DNA of 64,000 nucleotides from Thioalkalivibrio thiocyanodenitrificans ARhD 1 (GCF_000378965.1 NZ_KB900536.1:1666052-1730051), one strand, 5' to 3'. Shown: positions 34,178 to 44,183, counted from the stretch's first letter. Program-made: numbers and translations. The notes: generated by a model from the letters alone, not told the origin.

Positions 34178-35167
34178 TCAACGTGCATCTCCGGGCACGA
34201 GCCGCTCATTGCGATCGCTGAAGGCGAAGCCCGCTTCAGGGCCGCCCGAGATGACATGGATGGCGCCGTCCACTGCCGCCGCACCAAGACCGTGCCGCGC
34301 CGTTGGCATGGCCGGCAGGACTTCCCAGGCGTCGGTGCGGGGATCGTAGCGTTCGGCCTCGTCGAAGGTCCTGCGCCGCGGCACGAAGGTCTCGCCGCCG
34401 AACAGATAGACATGGCCATCGAGCACCGCCGCGGCGACGCCGCTTCGCCCCGTGGGAACCGGCGCACCCGTCCGCCATTGATCCGCCTGCGGATCATAGA
34501 TCTCGTTCACGGTCATCTCGAAGCTGTCGTCGTCGCGCCCGGCGAGCACCACGATCGATCCGTCGACAACCGCTCCGGCATGGTGGTTGCGCGGTGTCGG
34601 CAACGGCGCCAGGCTTGCCCATGCATCTGTTGCCGAGTCGTAGGCCTCGTGCGCACCCACATCGGCACGGTCATGGGTGCGTCCGCCGATGGCATGGATA
34701 CGGCCGTCCAGAACCACGGTCGCATGCGCGCCGCGCGCGGTCGGCAACGGCGCGCCCTCGGACCATTGCTCCGCTGTCAGATCGAAGATGCGCAGCGTGT
34801 CGATCGGCTCGAAGGTATTCTCGCGATAGCCGCCGACCACGTATAGCCTGTCGTCCAGATAGACCAGCCCGGCATGGTTGACCCCCTCCGGGAGATCGGT
34901 CAGATGCGACCAGGTATCGGCCGCCGGTTCATAGACATACACGGCGCGCGGCGCGTCGGCGCGCCTCTCCCCGGACTGAACGAACCCGCCCCCGAGAAAG
35001 ATGCGCTTGCCGTCCGTGGCGACACTGACCTCCGTGCGGGCATCCGGGAGCGGTGCCCGCTGGGTCCACTCGCCGCCGACCTTGACAACACCCCCTGCGG
35101 CGCCGAAACCCGTCAGGCACAGGACGCTGCCGATCAGCAGGGAGAAAAAGGTTGTTCGCAGAGGCAT
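34178..35167 (-). CDS. Secreted Kelch-repeat beta-propeller protein
   Basis: 329 aa with a signal peptide (FFSLLIGSVLCLTGFGAAGG). About six Kelch motifs follow, each with VxxLDGxIxxxGG plus xxxYDPxxDxW: for example LYVVGGYRENTFEPIDTL, IHAIGGRTHD, VYLFGGETFVPRRRTFDEAE and YDPRTDAWEVL. The fold is a propeller for binding, with no catalytic residues. Exported to the periplasm or surface. It lies upstream of the hypothetical gene at 33476 on the same strand. Confidence 0.9.
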   Translation of the reverse strand: MPLRTTFFSLLIGSVLCLTGFGAAGGVVKVGGEWTQRAPLPDARTEVSVATDGKRIFLGGGFVQSGERRADAPRAVYVYEPAADTWSHLTDLPEGVNHAGLVYLDDRLYVVGGYRENTFEPIDTLRIFDLTAEQWSEGAPLPTARGAHATVVLDGRIHAIGGRTHDRADVGAHEAYDSATDAWASLAPLPTPRNHHAGAVVDGSIVVLAGRDDDSFEMTVNEIYDPQADQWRTGAPVPTGRSGVAAAVLDGHVYLFGGETFVPRRRTFDEAERYDPRTDAWEVLPAMPTARHGLGAAAVDGAIHVISGGPEAGFAFSDRNERLVPGDAR

Positions 35168-35422
35168 GGGGTGCCCCCCCGGCGCGACGATGCGGATTCA
35201 GGGCATCGGGGACACGGCGGCCGCATACCGGCGTCCGCGCTGTATCACCGGATCAGGCACGCTGCGCCCCATCCATCAAGGTACCCCGGAGTATAGGAAA
35301 GATTGCCGTGCCGCAGCGCGACCCCCGGCCGTACCCTGGATCATCGCATCGAAACCCCCGGTGGCCGGGAATTCCGGCCACCGGCTTGGGCCGAATCCCG
35401 GCAGCAGGGTGATCGATGGCGC

Positions 35423-35977
35423 TCAACGGGGCTGCTGGACAATGTCCCCCTCCAGGGGAAGCAGCATTGTCGCCAGTTCCTCCTGCTCCTGCGCCGGCAC
35501 ATCGAAGTCGCCCATGACCTCGCCGAACACCCCGACGAACGCCTCCCAGTCCACGGGCGTGATGCCGAGGCCCGCGTGCGCGGTATGGATGTCACGCCCC
35601 GCATAGAAGCAGGGCCCGCCGGTGGCACTGCACATGAAATCGACGATGAGCTGACGGGTCCGCATGCGGCTGTGCTCGGAATAGCCCTCGAACTTGCCTT
35701 CCATGCGGGCGAGCAGTTCGTCGACCACGGCGGCGATGGCATCGTAGCCGCCCAGCCGCTTGTACAACACGGGCTCTTCCGGCGCTGCGGACGGCTCCGC
35801 ATGGGCCGTGGCGAACGGCACTGACACCGCAAGCATCGCCATCAGTAGCGCCGCAGCCGGCGTTGGAAATCCGCGGCACTGACTGACCTGCAGTTGACGC
35901 TCACCGGGTCGCGGGGGCTGATGCGGCGAAACCGGCTCAGGTCCCCCCGGGTTCGACTGGTTCGTGATTCTGGTCAT
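35423..35977 (-). CDS. Exported group 1 truncated haemoglobin
   Basis: 184 aa from the ATG at 35977 with GGAGGTGAG upstream. Residues ~70-175 are a group 1 truncated haemoglobin (VLYKRLGGYDAIAAVVDELL, later GRDIHTAHAGLGIT with the likely haem-ligand His). An internal hydrophobic segment (AALLMAMLAVSVPFATAHAE, residues ~42-61) looks like a signal peptide preceded by an unusually long polar N-terminus. A later start is possible, but the strong ribosome site favours this one. Oxygen or NO handling in the periplasm is inferred. Confidence 0.8.
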   Translation of the reverse strand: MTRITNQSNPGGPEPVSPHQPPRPGERQLQVSQCRGFPTPAAALLMAMLAVSVPFATAHAEPSAAPEEPVLYKRLGGYDAIAAVVDELLARMEGKFEGYSEHSRMRTRQLIVDFMCSATGGPCFYAGRDIHTAHAGLGITPVDWEAFVGVFGEVMGDFDVPAQEQEELATMLLPLEGDIVQQPR

Positions 35978-36508
35978 GGCTCACCTCCTCTCACGTATCG
36001 TGGCGCCCGCCTTTACCGCACCGGCATGGTCGATTGCAGGGTGCGACAAGGCATCCGGCAAAACCGAAGGTGCATCCGGCCGAGACAATCGACGGCGGAG
36101 TTCACATCCGGTCCTGCAGGCGTATCACTCTGGCGAGGCAGCGTGTGACGGCGCGTGTGACACGCATTCCGGAACGGGAAAAAGGAGGCTCTTCGACGTT
36201 ATCGGTGGATTCGATCAGCACGGAGGGTCCGTGGACACCCGCACGACAATCTCCCCCCGTAGGAGCCCGGTCCTCCGGGCGATCCTGCACAAACCAAACC
36301 CCATTCGCCCGGAGGACCGGGCTCCTACGGGCGTGCCCTGATCCCTCGCAGGGGCTCAGCCTCCGGGCGATCCTGCCGTCACCGGCAATGGCTTTCCATG
36401 CCAAACGTCGACGAACCGAAAGGGACGGACAGACCGCCGTCATGGGGAATGGGGAAACGGGCGAATACCCGATGACTGATTCACAAGGCCACGATGGGCA
36501 GTCCCCGA
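35978..36508. other. 531-bp intergenic region with a long inverted repeat
   Basis: Between the haemoglobin gene's upstream end and the end of the antiporter gene. The only strong feature is the perfect 27-bp inverted repeat at 36256-36331, with a third partial copy of its arm (CTCCGGGCGATCCTGC) near 36367. No credible open frame was found. Confidence 0.6.
36256..36331. repeat. Perfect 27-bp inverted repeat (GTAGGAGCCCGG type)
   Basis: Arms at 36256-36282 and 36305-36331 are exact complements, CCCGTAGGAGCCCGGTCC and onward, with a 22-nt spacer. The arms themselves contain the palindrome CCCGGTCCTCCGGG. It belongs to the GTAGGAGCC class of dispersed repeats known in gammaproteobacteria. Confidence 0.97.
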
Positions 36509-38227
36509 TTAATGTGAAAGCTTAAGGCCCACCCGGGTGATGCGCGCGCCCTGCATCTCGCGCACCACGAACTCCACGCCGGCAAGTGACAGCCGGTCGC
36601 CCACGACCGGCGCGGTGGGCAGCCTGCCGCGGATGTAATCCTCGACCGTCAGTTCCGCGACGCCCTCGGGCAGCACAAGGCCGTAAGCGAGTGAAAGGTC
36701 GCCCAGGTTTGCATCACCGTTGAGCACGAACTCACCGAAGAACGCCTGTTCGGAGAGCCGCTTGGGGGCTGCACGGGGGACGAACAGGCGATCCAGATCC
36801 GGCAGGTCATCGGGCGCGGCCATGAGATACAGGTAATCCCCGGCGCGCAGATCCAGGAGTTCCAGGGAATCGAGCAGCTTCTTGTCGCGCAGATGGGCCA
36901 CCACGCGCACGCTGCTGGGCAGCACGAAACTGGTCCACCTCTCCTCCACCACGGGGGTGTTTTTCGCCAGCCGGTAACCCACGAGTTCCATCTCCTGCTG
37001 CCCCGGAATATCCAGTTCCACGCGCTGCACCACGTGGGTCGTCGGGGGCACTTCCAGGCGCAGCAGGCGCGCCGCGGGCGCGACGGTCCAGCCCTGCACC
37101 AGCAGCGAGATCAGCACCACGAAGAATACAATGTTAAAGAAGTCGCCCGCCTGTTCCAGGCCGGCAAGCAGGGGGAACAGGGCGAGGATGATGGGCACCG
37201 CGCCGCGCAGGCCCACCCATGCGATGAAGCCCTGTTCACGCCACGGAAAGTGGAACGGCAACAGGGACAGCCAGACGGCGACCGGTCGTGCCAGCAGGAT
37301 CAGCACGCCGGCAATGAGCAGGGCATCCACGGCCACTGGCATCAACTGCGACGGCGTCACCAGCATGCCGAGCATGAGAAACATGCCGATCTGGGCGAGC
37401 CGCGCGATACCGTCGTGAAAGCGGTTGATGTTCTGGCTGGCCTGCAGCGGCCGGTTGCCCAGCACCAGTCCCGCCAGGTAGATGGCCAGGAAACCGGAAC
37501 CGTTGACCTGGCTCGCCACGCCGAACACCGTGAGGCCGGCGGCCAGCGCGGCCAGGGGATACAGGCCGGGGGCAAGGTCCAGCCGGTTGATCACCCAGAC
37601 GAAGGCGAAGCCGCCGGCAATGCCGATCATCGCGCCCAGACCCATCTGCTGGATGAACTCCCAGAGCACCACCAGCCCCATGTTCTGCGGGCCCGTGACC
37701 AGCAGTTCGATGAACACGATGGTGAGGAAGATGGCCATCGGGTCGTTGCTGCCGGACTCGATCTCCAGCGTCGCCCCCACGCGCTGCTTGAGCTCCAGGC
37801 CCCGGCTGTGCAGCAGTGAAAACACGGCCGCCGCGTCGGTGGAGCCCACGATGGCGCCGAGCAGAAGGCCTTCCATCCAGTGCAGGCCCAGCCACCAGGC
37901 CGCGAAGGCGCCGGTGATGGCGGCAGTGATCACCACACCGAAGGTGGCCAGCACCACCGCGGGTCTGAGACCCACGCGGAAGTTCTTCACCGGCGTGCGC
38001 AGGCCGCCGTCGAACAGGATGATGGCCAGCGCCAGGCTGCCGAACAGATGGGCCAACTGAACGTCGTGGAAGATCACCCCGCCCGGGCCTTCCTCGCCCA
38101 GCAGCATGCCGATGATTAGGAAGACCAGCAGAATGGGCGCGCCGACGCGCGCGGTCACCACACTGGACAGTACGCTCAGAAGCAGCACCAGGCTGCCCAG
38201 CAGGATGATCTGGTTGGTCAGTTCCAC
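36509..38227 (-). CDS. nhaP2: Potassium/proton antiporter CvrA/NhaP2
   Basis: I chose the GTG at 38227 (572 aa), matching the family N-terminus (LTNQIILLGSLVLLLSVL); the frame is open 36 bp further. Twelve or so membrane helices carry the CPA1 transport core (GGLRTPVKNFRVGLRPAV, GSTDAAAVFSLL, ESGSNDPMAIFL with the ND motif). The C-terminus has a TrkA-C-like domain (MELVGYRLAKNTPVVEERW) and a CorC-HlyC-like tail. It exchanges potassium for protons and may serve pH and osmotic balance. Monocistronic here. Confidence 0.92.
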   Translation of the reverse strand: MELTNQIILLGSLVLLLSVLSSVVTARVGAPILLVFLIIGMLLGEEGPGGVIFHDVQLAHLFGSLALAIILFDGGLRTPVKNFRVGLRPAVVLATFGVVITAAITGAFAAWWLGLHWMEGLLLGAIVGSTDAAAVFSLLHSRGLELKQRVGATLEIESGSNDPMAIFLTIVFIELLVTGPQNMGLVVLWEFIQQMGLGAMIGIAGGFAFVWVINRLDLAPGLYPLAALAAGLTVFGVASQVNGSGFLAIYLAGLVLGNRPLQASQNINRFHDGIARLAQIGMFLMLGMLVTPSQLMPVAVDALLIAGVLILLARPVAVWLSLLPFHFPWREQGFIAWVGLRGAVPIILALFPLLAGLEQAGDFFNIVFFVVLISLLVQGWTVAPAARLLRLEVPPTTHVVQRVELDIPGQQEMELVGYRLAKNTPVVEERWTSFVLPSSVRVVAHLRDKKLLDSLELLDLRAGDYLYLMAAPDDLPDLDRLFVPRAAPKRLSEQAFFGEFVLNGDANLGDLSLAYGLVLPEGVAELTVEDYIRGRLPTAPVVGDRLSLAGVEFVVREMQGARITRVGLKLSH

Positions 38228-38432
38228 GCGGCGCTTCGTTCCCGGCTTGCATGGCCACCACAAGGGTGACGAGGATGGATCAACGATACCGCAGCCGCCA
38301 TGCGCGCCGGGGCCGGGTCCGGCCGTGCATCATCCGGCCCGCGCGTTCCGATGCCCCGGCGGCGGGATGCCTGGGGCCATTATGCCAGACGCAGGGCGAT
38401 GGACGGACAGGCGCCTGGTTGAGATAGCACAG

Positions 38433-39380
38433 CTAGAAGACCGAGTCCTCGACTTCCGTATACATGTGGGCCACCGAACGGTTGACCTTGTCTTCGAAGC
38501 CCGGATAGTCGACGACGATATCGGCCATGCGCTCGCGCACGATGGGCACGGTCTCGAAATCGGGCAGGCCCTGAAGCACGCCTTCCTCGACGGCCGCCCA
38601 GAGCGCGGTGAGGTAGCCCTTCAACCGGGGCAGGGTCTCGGGACCCTCGACGCGGCCGTGACCGGGAATGACCACACGCGGTCCCAGCCCGATGAGGGTG
38701 TCCATGAACCCGATCCACTGCGCCACCCGGCCATCCCATACGGAGGGCGCGCGGTCGGTGTACACCACATCGCCCGTGATCAGTACGCGGCTTTCGGGCA
38801 GCCAGACCACCAGGTCACCGGGAGAATGGCTGTCTCCCGAAGGCAGCAGCACCACGCGCGTGCCGCCCAGGTCGCGTTCCACCCGTTCGTCCACGGCCCG
38901 GTCGGGAAACAGGGTCCGGGATTGCCCGGTGGCACCGCCGGTCATGTCATTGAAGCTGTCGATCCAGCCGTCCGCCTGCTGTTTCATGCGCGCGATCGAC
39001 GCGCTGCCCGCCATGATCTCCGGGCCGTCCCCGGCAAATCCGTGATTGCCCAGCCAGTGATCCCCGTGGCTGTGGGTGTTGACGATCCAGCGCACGGGTT
39101 GATCTGTGACCGAGCGGATGGCATTGCGCAGGGCCACGCCCATGGTCTCCGAGGAGCCCGTGTCCACCACCAGCACGCCGTCACCCGTCACCACGAAGGC
39201 CATGTTGGCGTTCCATCCCAGGTTCTCCGGGTTGGGAAAATCCCGCGCGGGGCTGAGCACCGCGTACACGCCCGGCGCCACCCTTTCGGGGGCCATCGGG
39301 TAATCTTCGGGGCTCGCGGCACCCAGGGCCTGCGCGGACCAGACAAGAGCGACGGCCAACCACGGAATCGATCGGATCAT
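38433..39380 (-). CDS. Periplasmic metallo-beta-lactamase-fold hydrolase (SoxH/quinoprotein-relay type)
   Basis: 315 aa with AGGAG upstream and a signal peptide (MIRSIPWLAVALVWSAQALG). The MBL zinc motifs are present: NTHSHGDHWLGN, SGDSHSPGDLVVW, GDVVYTDR and VVIPGHG. The closest named groups are SoxH-like and quinoprotein relay system metallohydrolases of proteobacteria. Substrate unknown. Its promoter region (39381-39550) is shared divergently with the LpxR genes. Confidence 0.88.
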   Translation of the reverse strand: MIRSIPWLAVALVWSAQALGAASPEDYPMAPERVAPGVYAVLSPARDFPNPENLGWNANMAFVVTGDGVLVVDTGSSETMGVALRNAIRSVTDQPVRWIVNTHSHGDHWLGNHGFAGDGPEIMAGSASIARMKQQADGWIDSFNDMTGGATGQSRTLFPDRAVDERVERDLGGTRVVLLPSGDSHSPGDLVVWLPESRVLITGDVVYTDRAPSVWDGRVAQWIGFMDTLIGLGPRVVIPGHGRVEGPETLPRLKGYLTALWAAVEEGVLQGLPDFETVPIVRERMADIVVDYPGFEDKVNRSVAHMYTEVEDSVF

Positions 39381-39550
39381 GTGTTCTTTCTCCTGGATAC
39401 TGGATGGGCCCCGGCGGATCGGATGCGCGCGCCCGGCACGCAGGCATCAGACACCGGGAAACGCCCCGGAATTCCCCGGGACGGGACGGCCGTTCGATCA
39501 ACCCGGGCGGCGGGGGATAGAATGAGCAGGCCCCGACCCAAGGATCGCAC

Positions 39551-40546
39551 ATGTCCCGCCCCGGTTCCCTGATCACGGCCCTGATTCTTGCCGCCTGGAC
39601 GGCGGTGCAGGCCGGGGAACCCCCCGCCGAGCCCGACATGGGCATCCTGGTGCTGGAACTCGAGAACGACCTGTTTGCGGGCCAGGACCGCCACTACACC
39701 AACGGCGTACGCGCCAGTTGGATCACGCCCGACGGAGGCGTGCCCGGCCTGCTGCGTGACGTAGGCGGCCTGATCCCGTTCTTTCCGGGCGACGGGGAAT
39801 TGAAGAATTCATGGTCCATCGGCCAGAACATGTATACGCCCAGGGACCTGCGCGCCACGGACCCGGTCCCGGACGACCGGCCCTACGCGGGCTGGCTCTA
39901 CGTCAGCGGGGGACTGGCGGAAGTGACGAAGCGGCGAATGGATCGCCTGCAACTGACCCTGGGCGTGATCGGCCCGGCCTCGCTGGCGGACAAGACCCAG
40001 CAGGAGATCCACCGGATCGTGGGCGCACCCATGCCCCGCGGCTGGGATCACCAGCTCGGCAATGAACCGACCCTGATGGTGAGTTACGAGCGTCAGGTGC
40101 ATGCCCTGGAGCGCGGCACCAGCACGGGCTGGCAGATGGACGTGATTCGCCACTGGGGCGCGACATTGGGCACCCCCTTCACGCTGATCAACTCGGGGCT
40201 GACCCTGCGTGCGGGCCGCAACCTGCCCCATGACTTCGGTCCGTCCCGCATCCAGCCGGCCCTTCCCGGCTCGGGCCTGTTCGTGCCCAGGGCCCGCCGG
40301 GGCTGGTACGTCTTCGCCGGCGTGGACGTCCGGGCGGTGGCCTGGAACGTCTTCCTGGACGGCAGCACCTTCCGCGACAGCCCCGGCGTGGACCGCAACC
40401 CGCTGGTGGGTGACGCCCAGGCGGGTGCCGTATTGAGCCTGGGGCGGGCACGGCTGACATACACCCATGTCTTCCGCAGCCAGGAATTCACGGATCAGCC
40501 GGAGCGGGAGGACTTCGGTGCGGTGAGTCTCTCATGGCTGTTCTGA
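39551..40546 (+). CDS. LpxR-family lipid A deacylase (copy 1)
   Basis: 331 aa with a signal peptide (LITALILAAWTAVQAGE). LpxR signatures are clear: ELENDLFAGQDRHYTNGVRAS (active-site Asn/Asp and the Ser/Thr region, here cited in two parts), DDRPYAGWLY, QQEIHRIVGAP with the catalytic His, and an outer-membrane C-terminal Phe (SWLF). LpxR removes the 3'-acyloxyacyl chain of lipid A, calcium-dependent, from the outer leaflet. It overlaps the second copy by 13 bp. Confidence 0.88.
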   Translation: MSRPGSLITALILAAWTAVQAGEPPAEPDMGILVLELENDLFAGQDRHYTNGVRASWITPDGGVPGLLRDVGGLIPFFPGDGELKNSWSIGQNMYTPRDLRATDPVPDDRPYAGWLYVSGGLAEVTKRRMDRLQLTLGVIGPASLADKTQQEIHRIVGAPMPRGWDHQLGNEPTLMVSYERQVHALERGTSTGWQMDVIRHWGATLGTPFTLINSGLTLRAGRNLPHDFGPSRIQPALPGSGLFVPRARRGWYVFAGVDVRAVAWNVFLDGSTFRDSPGVDRNPLVGDAQAGAVLSLGRARLTYTHVFRSQEFTDQPEREDFGAVSLSWLF

Positions 40547-41571
40547 GCCCCGGACGTCTGCAGCACCGAGGATCCGGGACGGGGCCCGCGGGACGCGTGC
40601 ACGCCCTGCCCCTGCTGATCGCGCTGGCGGCATTCCACGTGGAGGCGGCTCACGCTGAACAGCACATCTTCGTGCTGGACATCGACAACGACTGGTTCGC
40701 CGGCACCGACCGCTACTACACCAGCGGCCTGCGCCTGACCCGGATCCGCCCGGCGGACGGCGCATCTGAACGGGCGGTCCGGCTGGCCGAAGCAGTCCCC
40801 CTGTTTCCCGACCATGGCCGGGTGGGTGTCGCCTGTTCCCTGGGTCAGAACGTCTACACACCCAGGGACCAGAAGCTGGAGACTCCGAACCCGGATGACC
40901 GGCCCTATGCCGGCTGGTTGTACGCCAGCGCCGGCATCGGGCAGGAGACCGGACAGCGCCTGGATCGCCTGCAGATGACCCTCGGCGTTGTCGGCCCCGC
41001 TTCCCTGGCGTCCCGCACGCAGCGGATGATTCACCGGGTGACAGGCCCCGCCTGGCCGCGGGGCTGGGACAGCCAGCTGGGCAACGAACCCACCCTCATG
41101 CTGAGCTACGAACGGCAGTGGCGCGCCCGGGTGCGCGCCTTCGGCAACGACGGCTGGGGCGCCGACTGGACACCCCACGTCGGCGGCAGCCTGGGCACGC
41201 CGTTCACCTACCTCAACACGGGATTCATGGTGCGCGTGGGCCGCAATCTCCCCATGGACTACGGTCCGCCGCGCATTCAGCCGGGACTGTCGGGGTCGGG
41301 CCTGTTCGAGTCACGACAGGGGCTGCAGTGGTACGGTTTCGCCGGCGTGGACCTGCGCCTGGTGGGACACGACCTGTTCCTGGACGGCAACACCTGGCGC
41401 GAGAGTGCCGGGGTGAAGAAGGACCGCTACGTAGGGGACCTGCAGATGGGTGTTGCCTTGAGTTTCAAGCGGATGCGCGTGGCCTACACCCATGTGCTGA
41501 GGACCCGGGAATTCCGCACCCAGGCACGCCGCCAGAACTTCGGGGCACTGTCGGTTTCCTGGCTCCGGTGA
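40534..41571 (+). CDS. LpxR-family lipid A deacylase (copy 2)
   Basis: 345 aa, a paralogue of the gene just upstream with all the same motifs (IDNDWFAGTDRYYTSG, DDRPYAGWLY, TQRMIHRVTGP, PRGWDSQLGNEP). The N-terminus is longer (~40 residues before the mature part, signal ending AAHAE). The two copies overlap by 13 bp, so they are a tandem duplication, translationally coupled. They have diverged enough to differ in specificity. The TGA stop (41569-41571) lies in the first GTGAGGC unit of the next array. Confidence 0.88.
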   Translation: MAVLSPGRLQHRGSGTGPAGRVHALPLLIALAAFHVEAAHAEQHIFVLDIDNDWFAGTDRYYTSGLRLTRIRPADGASERAVRLAEAVPLFPDHGRVGVACSLGQNVYTPRDQKLETPNPDDRPYAGWLYASAGIGQETGQRLDRLQMTLGVVGPASLASRTQRMIHRVTGPAWPRGWDSQLGNEPTLMLSYERQWRARVRAFGNDGWGADWTPHVGGSLGTPFTYLNTGFMVRVGRNLPMDYGPPRIQPGLSGSGLFESRQGLQWYGFAGVDLRLVGHDLFLDGNTWRESAGVKKDRYVGDLQMGVALSFKRMRVAYTHVLRTREFRTQARRQNFGALSVSWLR

Positions 41572-41640
41572 GGCGGCGTGAGGCGTGAGGCGTGAGGCGT
41601 GAGGCGTGAGGCGTGAGGCGTGAGGCGTGAGGCGTGAGGC
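41568..41640 (+). repeat. GTGAGGC heptamer array, 1+9 units, starting at a stop codon
   Basis: One unit (41568-41574), a 3-bp interruption, then nine perfect units (41578-41640). The stop TGA of the LpxR gene is in the first unit. A degenerate partner TTTCACGCCTATCCCCTA follows about 35 bp later, matching the CGCCTAT units seen at 58742. Confidence 0.97.
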
Positions 41641-41702
41641 GAAAGTGTAACCGCCACCGAAGCCTCAACCTGGGTTTCACGCCTATCCCCTACGTTCTAT
41701 CT

Positions 41703-41852
41703 GTAGGATGGGTCAAGCGAAGCGGACCCATGCGGAAGGGTCCGTGACAGGTCACGAAAGGACGTGACGAATGACCTCTCAGCCCGTCACCTGTCACTTG
41801 GTGCCGGTCACCGTAAGTGCAGCATGGGTCCGCTTCGCTTGACCCATCCTAC
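41703..41852. repeat. Perfect 31-bp inverted repeat (GTAGGATGGGTCAAGCG type)
   Basis: Arms 41703-41733 and 41822-41852 are exact complements with an 88-bp spacer. The spacer holds a smaller GTGACAGGT / ACCTGTCAC pair. The arms belong to the well-known GGATGGGTCAAGCGAAGCGG repeat family of gammaproteobacteria. Located between convergent genes, so a terminator role is possible. Confidence 0.97.
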
Positions 41853-41916
41853 GGGTGGTCTCCTCGCCCAGTCACCTGCACCCTGTCCCCACCAATTGAC
41901 CGGGCATCAGCGCGAC

Positions 41917-43773
41917 CTATCGTTTCAGCACCACCTGAGAGATGTCCCGCACCGCGCCGCGCGCCGCCGAGGTGGCCATCAGCGCGTAGGCCCTGAGGGC
42001 CTGGCTCACCGCCCGCGCCCGGTTGACCGGATTCCAGGCGGCCTCGCCCCGGGCCTCCATGGCCGAGCGGCGCCGGGTCCGCTCCGCGTCGTCCACGGCA
42101 AGGCGAATGCTGCGGTGGGGAATGTCGATCTCGATGATATCGCCCTCCTCCACCAGGCCGATCTCGCCGCCCTCGGCAGCCTCGGGAGAGACGTGGCCGA
42201 TGGACAATCCCGACGTGCCGCCGGAGAAGCGCCCGTCGGTGATGAGCGCGCAGGCCTTGCCGAGACCCTTGGACTTCAGATAGCTGGTGGGATAGAGCAT
42301 CTCCTGCATCCCGGGGCCGCCCTTGGGCCCCTCGTAGCGGATTACCACCACGTCGCCTTCCCGGATGCGATCGCCCAGGATCGCCTCCACGGCAGCGTCC
42401 TGGCTCTCGAACACGCGGGCGGGGCCGGAGAAGATCAGGTTGCTCTCATCCACGCCGGCGGTCTTGACGATGCAGCCGTCCACGGCCAGGTTGCCGTAGA
42501 GCACGGCCAGCCCGCCATCCCGGGAATACGCATGGGCGATGTCCCGGATGCAGCCGCGTTCCCGGTCCAGGTCGAGATCGTCCCAGCGCCGGTCCTGGCT
42601 GAACGCCGTCTGGGTGGGCACGCCGCCGGGGGCGGCCATGTAACGCATGCGCGCACCCTCCGCCTCGGAACGCATCACGTCCCATCGGTCCAGGGCCTCG
42701 CCCAGGGTGGCGCTGTGCACGGTCTTCGCCTCGCGGTGGATCAGGCCGCCCCGGTCGAGCTCGCCGAGGATGCCGAGCACGCCGCCGGCGCGATGCACGT
42801 CCTCCATGTGATAGAGCTGGGTGGCCGGGGCCACCTTGCACAGGTTCGGGATCCTGCGGGACATGCGATCGATGTCGGCCATGGTGAAGTCCACCTCGGC
42901 CTCGTGCGCGGCAGCCAGCAGGTGCAGTACGGTGTTGGTGGACCCGCCCATGGCGATGTCCAGGGCGATGGCGTTCTCGAAGGCCTGGAAGGTGGCGATG
43001 TTACGCGGCAGGGCGGAGGCATCGTCCTGTTCGTAGTAACGCCGGGCCAGTTCCACCACGAGCCGGCCCGCCTCCAGGAACAGTTCCTTCCTGTCCGCAT
43101 GGGTGGCCAGCAGCGAGCCGTTGCCGGGCAGAGAAAGCCCCAGGGCCTCGGTGAGGCAGTTCATGGAATTGGCCGTGAACATGCCGGAGCAGGAGCCGCA
43201 GGTGGGGCAGGCGGAACGCTCGTACTCGGCCACGTCCTCGTCGCTCGCCCCGGGGTCGGCCGCCGTCACCATGGCGTCCACCAGGTCCAGGTGGATGACC
43301 TTGTCCCTGATCACCACCTTGCCCGCCTCCATGGGTCCGCCGGAGACGAACACCACGGGGATGTTGAGGCGCAGCGCCGCCATGAGCATGCCGGGGGTGA
43401 TCTTGTCACAGTTGGAGATGCACACCAGGGCATCGGCACAGTGGGCGTTGACCATGTACTCCACGGAATCGGCGATCAGGTCCCTGGAGGGCAGGGAGTA
43501 AAGCATCCCGCCATGACCCATGGCAATACCGTCGTCCACGGCAATGGTGTTAAATTCCTTGGCCACCCCGCCGGCGCGCTCGATCTCCCGGGCCACCATC
43601 TGGCCCAGGTCCTTGAGATGCACATGGCCGGGCACGAACTGCGTGAAGGAGTTGGCGATGGCGATGATGGGCTTGTCGAAATCGCCGTCCTTCATGCCGG
43701 TGGCACGCCACAGGGCCCGGGCGCCGGCCATGTTGCGGCCGTGGGTGGTGGTGCGGGAACGGTACTGGGGCAT
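41917..43773 (-). CDS. ilvD: Dihydroxy-acid dehydratase
   Basis: 618 aa from the ATG at 43773 ([20 protein letters not shown]), the length of E. coli IlvD; an upstream in-frame start would add 13 residues. Iron-sulfur ligands are visible in [11 protein letters not shown] and [16 protein letters not shown]. It dehydrates dihydroxyisovalerate and dihydroxymethylvalerate in branched-chain amino acid synthesis. Monocistronic and on the opposite strand to its neighbours. Confidence 0.98.
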   Translation of the reverse strand: MPQYRSRTTTHGRNMAGARALWRATGMKDGDFDKPIIAIANSFTQFVPGHVHLKDLGQMVAREIERAGGVAKEFNTIAVDDGIAMGHGGMLYSLPSRDLIADSVEYMVNAHCADALVCISNCDKITPGMLMAALRLNIPVVFVSGGPMEAGKVVIRDKVIHLDLVDAMVTAADPGASDEDVAEYERSACPTCGSCSGMFTANSMNCLTEALGLSLPGNGSLLATHADRKELFLEAGRLVVELARRYYEQDDASALPRNIATFQAFENAIALDIAMGGSTNTVLHLLAAAHEAEVDFTMADIDRMSRRIPNLCKVAPATQLYHMEDVHRAGGVLGILGELDRGGLIHREAKTVHSATLGEALDRWDVMRSEAEGARMRYMAAPGGVPTQTAFSQDRRWDDLDLDRERGCIRDIAHAYSRDGGLAVLYGNLAVDGCIVKTAGVDESNLIFSGPARVFESQDAAVEAILGDRIREGDVVVIRYEGPKGGPGMQEMLYPTSYLKSKGLGKACALITDGRFSGGTSGLSIGHVSPEAAEGGEIGLVEEGDIIEIDIPHRSIRLAVDDAERTRRRSAMEARGEAAWNPVNRARAVSQALRAYALMATSAARGAVRDISQVVLKR

Positions 43774-43976
43774 GGATGACTCCGGTTTGCGATCCTGGAA
43801 CAGACCGGACATTTTACACGGGCGCGACCCGGGTCACAGCACGCCCTCGCAAGCCACCGGGGATCGCCCTAACATAGGGGCATACTGCCGAAAGCCCCAA
43901 AGGGCGGCCCGTGGGCGCCTGACCGGGCGCGTTCCGGCGCATGGCAGGACACAGACACCGAAACCGGAGTGAAACC

Positions 43977-44183
43977 ATGAATCTCACCTTCGATGTACAG
44001 AACATACAGTGCGGCGGTTGCGCCGCGAGCATTCGCAAGGGCCTGACCGAAGATCCGCGTGTACAGGGCGTGGACGTGGATGTCGACCAGGGCCGCGTCA
44101 GCGTGGAGACCAGCGAGGACATCCGCGCCGAACTGCTCGCCCGCCTTGAGCAACTGGGCTTCCCGGAGAAGTCCGGGGCCTAG
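43977..44183 (+). CDS. Heavy-metal-associated (HMA) domain protein
   Basis: 68 aa from the ATG at 43977, preceded by GGAGTG. A single HMA fold with the metal-binding loop NIQCGGCAASI (two Cys separated by two residues). This is the pattern of copper chaperones (CopZ-like) and small HMA proteins. No copper ATPase is nearby. Its TAG stop is the first three bases of the MITE-like element that follows, so the C-terminus was probably altered by insertion. Confidence 0.88.
   Translation: MNLTFDVQNIQCGGCAASIRKGLTEDPRVQGVDVDVDQGRVSVETSEDIRAELLARLEQLGFPEKSGA

Noticed and set aside
41764-43779. 671-codon plus-strand open frame over ilvD
   Set aside because: Antisense shadow of a clear ilvD gene; no start signal and low-complexity translation.
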